Positions 1-5,316 of a stretch of DNA of 9,437 nt are shown in pieces. A program made the position numbers and the translations under genes. Below the pieces are notes generated by a model. That model was not told where the DNA came from. It worked only from the letters and a program-made list of their open reading frames with translations, and did not search any database. Position 1 is the first letter of the stretch. The number at the start of each line of letters is the position of its first letter. This DNA comes from Planctomycetota bacterium (lineage in GTDB: Bacteria; Planctomycetota; UBA8742; SKZP01; JAIOTL01), in contig JAIOTL010000197.1 in assembly GCA_021106775.1 (NCBI GenBank), positions 1 to 9,437 on the forward strand, written 5' to 3'.

Positions 1-642
1 AAGTGCTTCGTCCTCAGCATCGATATTCTCAAGCTCGCAAATCTGTCTTAAATGTGCTGCAATTTCATTTATGCTGATACGCCTAAAATCAAGCCTTTGA
101 CATCGTGAGATGATAGTTTCAGGCACTTTGTGCGCTTCGGTAGTTGCAAAGATGAATTTTACGTGTTCAGGCGGTTCTTCGAGGGTTTTTAAAAGCGCAT
201 TGAACGCTTCCTGAGTGAGCATGTGAACCTCATCAATGATTATCACACGAAATCTGACACCGACCTTCTGCCTGATTGTCTTGCGCAATTCCCGAATATC
301 ATCGACACCCCTGTTGGACGCGCCGTCAATCTCATAGAGTGCGAGAATTTCCCCGCCTTTGCCTTCCTCAATCTGCTTGCAAACATGACATTTTCCGCAT
401 GGCTCATCTGTTGGTCCTTCAACGCAGTTAATCGCCTTGGCAAGCACACGGGCTGTCGATGTTTTACCTATACCGCGCGAGCCTGTGAATAAATAAAAAT
501 GATGAATACGGTTCTGCGCTATTGCATTTTTAAGCGTTCGTACAATGTGTTCCTGTCCGATAATGTCATCAAATGTTTGAGGACGATATTTTCTGGCAAG
601 AACAAGATATCGCTTTTTTTTCGTGCTTTTTGATTCATCCAT
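1..642 (-). CDS. dnaX: DNA polymerase III subunit gamma/tau (DnaX), N-terminal part, cut by window edge
   Basis: This is the clamp-loader ATPase subunit that, with delta and delta', loads the beta sliding clamp onto primed DNA. 214 codons are visible, and the frame stays open to base 1, so the C-terminal part lies outside. Visible landmarks, in order: the family opening LARKYRPQTFDDIIGQEH (15-32), Walker A GSRGIGKT (54-61), a four-cysteine zinc site at C73, C82, C85 and C88 with the spacing known from E. coli DnaX, Walker B with DEVHML (137-142), a sensor-1 stretch IFATTE (164-169) and the arginine-finger motif SRC (179-181). The start at 642 is the only ATG ahead of the conserved opening. 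It gives a Lys-rich N-terminus about ten residues longer than in E. coli. The Shine-Dalgarno sequence is weak. The tau-specific tail and any programmed frameshift are off-window, so gamma versus tau cannot be judged. Confidence 0.97.
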   Translation of the reverse strand, partial: MDESKSTKKKRYLVLARKYRPQTFDDIIGQEHIVRTLKNAIAQNRIHHFYLFTGSRGIGKTSTARVLAKAINCVEGPTDEPCGKCHVCKQIEEGKGGEILALYEIDGASNRGVDDIRELRKTIRQKVGVRFRVIIIDEVHMLTQEAFNALLKTLEEPPEHVKFIFATTEAHKVPETIISRCQRLDFRRISINEIAAHLRQICELENIDAEDEAL

Positions 643-790
643 TAATTTATCCGCAATTAAAAATTTAGAAACAATCGAGAATTATTAAAGCTAAAGTTAT
701 GACCCATAAGTATTTTGGGTATATTCCGACAGCTTCACGCAACTTTCGTAATCTCATCAATCAAAACGTCCTCAACATTGCTTTTTGCTT

Positions 791-850
791 TGCCTGCGGC
801 GTTTCTCAATCCTCGATTCCAAACCTTACGTAAATCTGCCAAAATATCCT
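791..850 (+). repeat. Dispersed repeat family A/B, copy A
   Basis: Sixty bases starting TGCCTGCGG match 3129-3188 without a gap at 49 of 60 positions by my count. Weaker similarity continues to about base 878, where both copies end in ACxxAACCT followed by an A/T-rich stretch. It lies about 125 bases before the FecR-like gene; the partner lies directly before the LRR gene. The frame matching the partner's is open here up to TAG at 898-900. However, the differences fall about equally on second and third codon positions, so protein-level conservation is not evident. Confidence 0.7.
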
Positions 851-961
851 ATCAAACTAGTTATGGGACACAACCTAATAAATATCTCATTAATGGTTAG
901 AATTATTTTCGGTATAACAAAACAAACCAGTTCAATTTTGAGGCGTTTTAAAGATGTATTC

Positions 962-966
962 AGGAG
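962..966 (+). promoter_or_regulatory. Ribosome binding site deciding the start at 975
   Basis: AGGAG sits eight bases before ATG 975. The in-frame ATG at 954 would add seven residues. It has a weaker GAGG at 940-943 ten bases upstream, so 975 is preferred but not certain. Confidence 0.6.
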
Positions 967-974
967 TAAATGAG

Positions 975-2012
975 ATGAATGATAAGGATAAACTTAGAGC
1001 AGAACTGCTGCAAGATATCAAAAATGAAGGTGCTGATGAAGCAAAAATGCCTTTATTTGATAAAATTTTCCGTGTCATGACTGAGGAGAAATGTAATTCT
1101 GTTCCAGCAGAACTCGTCGAGAAAACCCGTGCTGCGATTTCGCTCAGCCCTTTCGGGACATCGCGGAAGCCGCTGTTTTCCAGCAGACCAAGAAGAATCT
1201 CCATCACCAACATGCTTACCCGAGCTGCTGTCGCCCTAATCGCATTCGCATTAATGCTTGGGGTCGTATTTATGGACAATCCTGTTGCCACTCCTGCTAC
1301 CGACTCGGTTTTCATTGCAACTATCGACAAAACACTGGTTGACAATATTGATGGTGTCGAATATATGGCAGATCCGAATACTTCGCTGATTAAGCATGAA
1401 AAGTATATTGAGCTTGAAAATGGTGAAGTTGTCATCAATACTAAGAACAACAGTAATGATATGAACTATCAACTAAATGATATGAACGTTCAGATTGCTC
1501 CAGATTCGATTGTGCTTCTGCAAAATAGCAAAAAATTCAGCCAGGTAGCGGTTTTTAAGGGTCAAGCTGAAGTCGACATGAATAATCAGAAGCAGATGTT
1601 GGACGCTAACACCGAAAAGAGAATTCTGTATCATGAGCAAAATGCATATTCTCAGCCTGTTGATGGGTCGCTTGAGAAATATGCGGAACTTCTATACACC
1701 ATATCGAAAAAAGCGAATTTGCACAATTCTAAGAACACACAAACCTGGGCAAACTCCAATAAATCGAGGAATTTGAGAATCGACCAATTCATTTACGATG
1801 CGGACAATAAACGCAGTGTACTTGTGAAAAGGATTGATATTTCGGACAATGGCATAAGCTGTGCTGTGGTTTTCAACATCGATAAGAAAGAACAACGATT
1901 TGAAGTTAAAAAAGGCGCAAATATCGGAAGCTGGATCGTTACAAACATGTCCAAAACCGGTTTCGAACTTCACGACGGTGCGAAGAAAATCTCATTCTCG
2001 TACAAAAATTAA
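975..2012 (+). CDS. Single-pass membrane protein with FecR-like periplasmic region
   Basis: 345 residues from the preferred start. The first ~80 residues are charged and should be cytoplasmic, with a short helical segment around VPAELVEKTRAAI (43-55). One transmembrane helix follows at about 83-100 (RAAVALIAFALMLGVVFM), then a β-rich exterior. Residues ~143-225 (IELENGEVVIN... VAVFKGQAEV... ANTEKRILYHEQN) have the alternating pattern of FecR domains, which in known systems sit in membrane anti-sigma regulators. The C-terminal ~55 residues (VKKGANIGSWIVTNMSKTGFELHDGAKKISFSY) resemble the small β-domain of GspC/PilP-type secretion and pilus proteins. No sigma-factor gene is visible beside it, so an anti-sigma role is only a family-based guess; a membrane assembly or stress-sensing role is equally open. 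Lone gene: dnaX is divergent and rnc has its own promoter. A hairpin lies 24 bases after the stop. Confidence 0.85.
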   Translation: MNDKDKLRAELLQDIKNEGADEAKMPLFDKIFRVMTEEKCNSVPAELVEKTRAAISLSPFGTSRKPLFSSRPRRISITNMLTRAAVALIAFALMLGVVFMDNPVATPATDSVFIATIDKTLVDNIDGVEYMADPNTSLIKHEKYIELENGEVVINTKNNSNDMNYQLNDMNVQIAPDSIVLLQNSKKFSQVAVFKGQAEVDMNNQKQMLDANTEKRILYHEQNAYSQPVDGSLEKYAELLYTISKKANLHNSKNTQTWANSNKSRNLRIDQFIYDADNKRSVLVKRIDISDNGISCAVVFNIDKKEQRFEVKKGANIGSWIVTNMSKTGFELHDGAKKISFSYKN

Positions 2013-2036
2013 TAAAAAACAAAGCTGAATCAAAAA

Positions 2037-2051
2037 ACCATCAAGGATGGT
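2037..2051 (+). repeat. Short hairpin, possible weak terminator, with an inverted twin at 5148
   Basis: ACCATC and GATGGT are perfect 6-base arms around AAG. There is no T-run after it on the plus strand (an A-run precedes it), so it would stop rightward transcription poorly. Read leftward it is followed by TTTTTT, but no leftward gene ends here. The same 15 bases occur in reverse complement at 5148-5162. Confidence 0.55.
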
Positions 2052-2071
2052 GAAAATACATGGTTTATTAC

Positions 2072-2100
2072 ATGACAAAACAGTATGTCTAATATATTAT
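2072..2100 (+). promoter_or_regulatory. Sigma70-like promoter of rnc
   Basis: ATGACA (2072-2077) and TATTAT (2095-2100) each match the sigma70 consensus at five of six positions, with a 17-base spacer. A perfect TATAAT also overlaps at 2098-2103 but has no good -35 at normal distance. Transcription would start near 2107, about 26 bases before the rnc start codon. The direct repeat TGACAAAACA (2073-2082 and 2109-2118) covers the -35 and the first transcribed bases. Confidence 0.5.
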
Positions 2101-2132
2101 AATATACTTGACAAAACATATGTGGTGTAGAG

Positions 2133-2861
2133 GTGGAAACAGACATACAGAATGAATGCGAGAAAATACTGCAGTATCAATTCAAAAACCAGAATTTGCT
2201 GGCACAGGCGCTTACTCATTCATCATCAAAGCATTCTGTTAACGGCGGGAACGAACGGCTCGAATATTTGGGTGATGCGGTTCTGGGGCTTGTAGTTTCC
2301 GAATATCTTTTCAAAACTTTCGAGAATTATCAGGAAGGCGAGTTAACCCGTATTAAGTCTGCAGTAGTTTCGGGTAATTCTCTTGCGCAGGTTATAAATG
2401 ATATTGGGATTGTTGCTTTTGTAAGCATCGGCAAGGGTTTGGCGATGAAGGCGCGAATTCCGATGAGCGTGCTTGCCAACGTTTATGAAGCGATTGTAGC
2501 AGCTATATATCTTGATGACGGACTTGATGCTGCTAGCAAATTCTGCATTCGAACTCTTGAGCCGTTAATTATGGATGTTGACAAACGTAAGACAATGCGA
2601 AATTATAAATCACTTTTGCAACAGTATTCGCAGAAAAGATTTGGTGTTATGCCTGATTATCACGTTAGCTCCGAGCGTGGACCAGAGCATTTGAAGAGTT
2701 TTAAGGTCGAAGTTAAGGTCAATGGTGAAGTTTTTAAGGCGGGTTGGGGACGTTCAAAGAAGGATGCTGAGATGATGGCTGCACAGGTTGCTCTTGAAGC
2801 GTTGTCCAAAGAATTCCCGGACGATGAAATACTTATCGAATATCTCTCGAGCAAAAACTAA
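2133..2861 (+). CDS. rnc: Ribonuclease III
   Basis: 242 residues, normal length for the family. It cleaves double-stranded RNA during rRNA and mRNA processing in the cytoplasm. The catalytic domain carries the signature NERLEYLGDAVLG (40-52), with E44 and D48 at the positions of E. coli E41 and D45. The second acidic cluster reads LANVYEAIVAAIYLD (114-128): E119 matches E. coli E117, but N116 (codon AAC, 2478-2480) stands where E. coli has D114. A double-stranded RNA binding domain follows at ~163-235 (YKSLLQQYSQ, GPEHLKSFKVEV, GRSKKDAEMMAAQVAL). The start is GTG at 2133: a stop lies in frame at 2109-2111 and no ATG, GTG or TTG lies between. The ribosome site is poor, suggesting modest translation. 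It appears to be a single-gene transcript, with a promoter at 2072-2100 and a terminator at 2878. Confidence 0.96.
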   Translation: METDIQNECEKILQYQFKNQNLLAQALTHSSSKHSVNGGNERLEYLGDAVLGLVVSEYLFKTFENYQEGELTRIKSAVVSGNSLAQVINDIGIVAFVSIGKGLAMKARIPMSVLANVYEAIVAAIYLDDGLDAASKFCIRTLEPLIMDVDKRKTMRNYKSLLQQYSQKRFGVMPDYHVSSERGPEHLKSFKVEVKVNGEVFKAGWGRSKKDAEMMAAQVALEALSKEFPDDEILIEYLSSKN

Positions 2862-2877
2862 GCTTCCTCAACATAGC

Positions 2878-2899
2878 CCAGCATTGCTGGTTTTTCTTT
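2878..2899 (+). terminator. Intrinsic terminator of rnc
   Basis: CCAGC (2878-2882) and GCTGG (2886-2890) form a perfect 5-base stem with a three-base loop, followed at once by TTTTTCTTT. It lies 16 bases after the rnc stop codon. Confidence 0.75.
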
Positions 2900-2956
2900 A
2901 GCTTTTATTGCTGCTGTGAAAATTATCTTTCAAACAGAACTGGCAAAAAGCTGAAA

Positions 2957-2985
2957 GTGAGCTTGCTCACCTATTGCACTGTCAA
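2957..2985 (-). repeat. Possible diverged third copy of repeat C, with dyad
   Basis: Read on the minus strand, this stretch has CAATAGG, then GTGAGCAAGCTCAC (2957-2970), a perfect 6-base dyad around AA. In repeat C copies 1 and 2 the same CAATAGG is followed by a dyad around AA. The match is short and needs a one-base gap, so homology is tentative. Confidence 0.35.
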
Positions 2986-3000
2986 GCAAGTTTCGAAGGA

Positions 3001-3088
3001 TTGTCATTCACGTGAAAACGGGAATCCAGACTGATACAATATTATATTCTAACTTATTCTGGATTCCCGTTCGAGTTGGGAATGACAG
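3001..3088. repeat. Small inverted-repeat (MITE/REP-like) element
   Basis: Two ~30-base ends face each other. Fourteen bases at 3017-3030 pair perfectly with 3058-3071, and eight at 3002-3009 pair perfectly with 3080-3087. The middle 27 bases are AT-rich. Each end reads TGTCATTC ... AACGGGAATCCAGA from outside in, resembling the GTCATTCCC/GGGAATCCAG palindromic repeats dispersed in many bacterial genomes (recalled, not searched). No transposase is encoded. Eight T's follow at 3089-3096, so the folded RNA could also act as a terminator on the plus strand. Confidence 0.75.
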
Positions 3089-3128
3089 TTTTTTTTAAAC
3101 CCTTTACTACTTTCTTGACAAAGCACTA

Positions 3129-3188
3129 TGCCTGCGGAGTTTCTCATTCCTCGCTTCCGAACTTTGCACAAATCTGATAAAATCTCCT
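3129..3188 (+). repeat. Dispersed repeat family A/B, copy B
   Basis: Partner of 791-850 (49 of 60 identical, ungapped). It ends just before the ribosome site AAGGAA and the start of the LRR gene. An upstream in-frame ATG at 3128 overlaps its first bases and would put the repeat inside the protein. Because the repeat also occurs outside any convincing gene, I treat it as leader DNA. Confidence 0.7.
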
Positions 3189-3199
3189 CAAAAATACTT

Positions 3200-3205
3200 A
3201 AGGAA
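3200..3205 (+). promoter_or_regulatory. Ribosome binding site deciding the start at 3215
   Basis: AAGGAA lies nine bases before ATG 3215. The alternative ATG at 3128 has no such site, and its 29 extra residues are encoded by the dispersed repeat. Confidence 0.65.
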
Positions 3206-3214
3206 CAGAACCTG

Positions 3215-5158
3215 ATGGTGTCTTGCGAGGACTTGCAGAAATCGGTTAGAAGCCGCGATTATGCCCGATTTTGGCTTGATATTTCAGAATCGGAGCATGC
3301 TGAGATTGATGCTTTCCTTGAATCTGAAGAAATTACGCCTGAATTACGTGAAAGGGTCAATCATTTTCAGAATTTAGAGATGCTACCAATGGGCATGGCG
3401 CCAAATTCCAAAGGTTTGGAGGAGCTTCATCTGCATTTTGCGTTTCAGGAATTTAGAATCAACATTATAAACTGCCATGATTTTGTTAGTGAATCTGATA
3501 AAAATTCGCACCCAGAAAGTGCTGAAAGAGCAGAGCCTAGCGTTGACCAACAATTATTAGTTATTAAACAGGAAATTACCAAGAATATCGTTAATTCGCA
3601 GCATTCTTCCGCATCTCAGGATTTTATGGATTTATTTTTTTCGATACTCGAAAAGAGATTACATCTGACGCTGAATTCTCTTTCGAGTTTTCATCAATTT
3701 GACGCGCGATTCATTCAGACTTTGTTGTTGCAGACGATTCAAGAGCTTACTGATTATTTCCTCATGCAGAACATCCGCAAATCAAGCTTTTTCACTCGGT
3801 TCGTATTCAGTGGATTCCTTTTTGCGGAAGTTGATGAGAGTGTGTGTTTCGTTTACGGATTACCCAGCAGACGAGTATTTCTTGATGAAATCGTGTTTGG
3901 CACTTCTGCAACAGCGAAATTGCGGGATTTAGCATGCGATGTTATTATTGAACGTAGAAACGACTGTCTTCACGAGGTGTTTATCGATGAAAAGGCTGGA
4001 AATAACGTTACTTTACGGGCATCTGACACGCTAAAACTGATGTTTTCAAATGATGTTGAATTTCGGAAAAGTGAAAATTTCGTTCCCCTTCGGAAAATCC
4101 CTTGTTTCGTGGAGATCGACTTCAGCAAGCCGAGAAGAAACATTATTTATAGTGGTTCAGAACGCTCAAAACGCATGAAATCAAAAGGTGAGAGACTTTT
4201 GAATCTTATAGAGCAATTGTGCTCAGTTGTTCGGGATAAAATTGTTGGTGTTGATTTTAGCAAGGTTTCATATGCGGTTGACGGTGAAATTCTACAACTG
4301 GTTTCAGGATGCAAAAATCTTCAACAATTAAATCTGAATAATGCAGGAGTTTCGAATTCGGATTTCGCTGACTGCAAAACTCTCCCGAATCTGCAAATAC
4401 TTTATGTTGGTGGGATTGAGATAGATGAAAACGGTTTTAATTTGGTAACTTTATTTCCTGACCTGCGAATACTGAATTCAGCAGACAGTGCTGGAATTAT
4501 CAGACTTCTGGCAAAATGCGAACCCACCCCGATGTTGACGCAGCTTGATGTGTCCTCAATTGTTATAAATACAGATTCTGAACTGATGCTTCCGAAGCTT
4601 GATTTTCTTCATACTTTGATCGCTCAGAACTGTGACTTCAGGGCATCAAGGTTCGATTTTCTGCGAAAGTTTCCATCATTGCTCAACTTTAATCTCAGAG
4701 AATGTCTTTTCACAGTTGCTGCCTTGTATTATCTATCACAAAACGGAAAAAAACTTGTAAGCCTTGATATTTCAGTGGATAAAGCAGATATGAGTCTTGC
4801 AGGTGAGGATTTCTATCCGATTTCGACGATGAAGGAACTGCGATATTTGAAGCTGTCAAAAAGACTCATTTCGGATTCCTTTATCAGCAATCTCAGCTCG
4901 AATGCAAAAAAGCTCATATCGCTTGATGCTTCATTCACCATGATTGGCGACGTATCGATGAATTATCTGTCTGAATTGCGCGACTTGCAGGAGATAAACC
5001 TGACAGGATGCAAAAATATCACCGATTCGGGGATAGCTCTTCTTTGCGAAAGTATTATGAGTCTGAAAAACTTAAGCATTAGAGGGACGAGTGTTACCGA
5101 GTTTGGTATTGCTAAGGTTGTCAACCGATTCCCTGAAATTAAAATCGACCATCCTTGA
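3215..5158 (+). CDS. Cytosolic leucine-rich-repeat protein of unknown function
   Basis: 647 residues with no signal peptide or membrane segment, so probably cytoplasmic. The N-terminal ~340 residues match no family I recognise. They are mixed charged and helical (for example the 155-205 stretch LFFSILEKRLHLTLNSL... LLLQTIQELTDYFL). From about residue 343 to the end there are roughly ten leucine-rich repeats. The last three are the clearest and are of the cysteine-containing AMN1/F-box style: LQEINLTGCKNITDSGIALL, then LKNLSIRGTSVTEFGIAKVV. Such repeats usually bind another protein; no enzymatic motif is visible, and the partner is unknown. The start at 3215 has a good ribosome site (3200-3205). 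An in-frame start at 3128 would give 676 residues. The stop codon lies inside a hairpin, and repeat C begins at once after it. Confidence 0.88.
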   Translation: MVSCEDLQKSVRSRDYARFWLDISESEHAEIDAFLESEEITPELRERVNHFQNLEMLPMGMAPNSKGLEELHLHFAFQEFRINIINCHDFVSESDKNSHPESAERAEPSVDQQLLVIKQEITKNIVNSQHSSASQDFMDLFFSILEKRLHLTLNSLSSFHQFDARFIQTLLLQTIQELTDYFLMQNIRKSSFFTRFVFSGFLFAEVDESVCFVYGLPSRRVFLDEIVFGTSATAKLRDLACDVIIERRNDCLHEVFIDEKAGNNVTLRASDTLKLMFSNDVEFRKSENFVPLRKIPCFVEIDFSKPRRNIIYSGSERSKRMKSKGERLLNLIEQLCSVVRDKIVGVDFSKVSYAVDGEILQLVSGCKNLQQLNLNNAGVSNSDFADCKTLPNLQILYVGGIEIDENGFNLVTLFPDLRILNSADSAGIIRLLAKCEPTPMLTQLDVSSIVINTDSELMLPKLDFLHTLIAQNCDFRASRFDFLRKFPSLLNFNLRECLFTVAALYYLSQNGKKLVSLDISVDKADMSLAGEDFYPISTMKELRYLKLSKRLISDSFISNLSSNAKKLISLDASFTMIGDVSMNYLSELRDLQEINLTGCKNITDSGIALLCESIMSLKNLSIRGTSVTEFGIAKVVNRFPEIKIDHP

Positions 5159-5162
5159 TGGT
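5148..5162 (+). terminator. Hairpin over the LRR gene stop codon
   Basis: ACCATC (5148-5153) and GATGGT (5157-5162) enclose the stop TGA (5156-5158) and are followed by the T-rich TTAAGTTT. It may serve as a weak terminator. It is the exact reverse complement of 2037-2051, and it occupies the same place relative to repeat C copy 1 as the 6723-6746 hairpin does relative to copy 2. Confidence 0.45.
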
Positions 5163-5309
5163 TTAAGTTTACATCACTGTCAATAGGGTATGCAAGCATG
5201 CTTTCCTTTCGACCTGTCAAGCTGCTCTCAAGAGCATCCTGTCTGCAAAAAAAAAGCTAGAAAACCTGATGTCCTACTGTCATGCAGTGAATAAAAGCAG
5301 GTTTACCTG
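5160..5309 (+). repeat. Repeat C, copy 1
   Basis: Bases 5160-5235 match 6746-6821 without a gap at 62 of 76 positions by my count. A middle part aligns poorly, then GGTTTACCTG recurs at 5300-5309 and 6885-6894. The spacing from the start of the repeat to this box differs by one base, so the unit is about 150 bases. Internal structure: the dyad ATGC-AA-GCAT, and an arm CAATAGG (5181-5187) facing CCTACTG (5273-5279), complementary apart from one base. The unit lies between the LRR stop and the 3' end of the convergent FHA gene. Confidence 0.8.
5291..5309 (-). terminator. Probable terminator of the FHA gene
   Basis: On the minus strand, eight bases after the stop codon of the FHA gene, CAGGT-AA-ACCTG (5298-5309) forms a short hairpin followed by CTTTTATT. 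The stem is only four or five pairs, so efficiency is doubtful. It coincides with the 3' box of repeat C copy 1. Confidence 0.4.
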
Positions 5310-5316
5310 TTCTCAA

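Larger units (their letters stand above)
643..974. other. Divergent spacer between dnaX and the FecR-like gene
   Basis: A 332-base non-coding stretch separating two genes that point away from each other. It holds a small hairpin (ACCCA at 702-706 against TGGGT at 716-720, nine-base loop) and one copy of a dispersed repeat (791-850, listed separately). A possible -10 TATAAC at 913-918 precedes the rightward gene, but its -35 partner near 890-895 is poor, so I do not call a promoter. Short open frames here have no codon or motif support. Confidence 0.5.
2862..3214. other. Repeat-rich spacer between rnc and the LRR gene
   Basis: 353 bases without a gene, packed with non-coding structure. In order: the rnc terminator, a 14-base dyad at 2957-2970 within a possible minus-strand copy of repeat C, an inverted-repeat element with a T-run at 3001-3096, and copy B of the A/B repeat leading into the ribosome site of the LRR gene. 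TTGACA at 3115-3120 has no usable -10 at normal distance. Confidence 0.6.

Noticed and set aside
223..492. Plus-strand open frame of 89 codons over dnaX
   Set aside because: The minus strand here encodes highly conserved DnaX motifs, including the zinc site.
612..621. A-run near the dnaX start as a programmed frameshift site
   Set aside because: The known dnaX slippery site lies much further downstream, before the tau-specific part. A slip at codons 8-10 would only destroy the protein.
932..1450. 172-codon open frame on the minus strand opposite the FecR-like gene
   Set aside because: It lies antisense to a gene with a good ribosome site, a clear membrane helix and a family-like domain. Its Ser/Ile-rich translation looks like a shadow of that gene.
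3001..3088. Repeat pair as a CRISPR fragment
   Set aside because: There are only two units, inverted rather than direct, with no spacer series and no cas genes.
3128..3214. Upstream start for the LRR gene
   Set aside because: The 29 added residues are encoded by a dispersed repeat and have no ribosome site, while 3215 has AAGGAA at the right distance.
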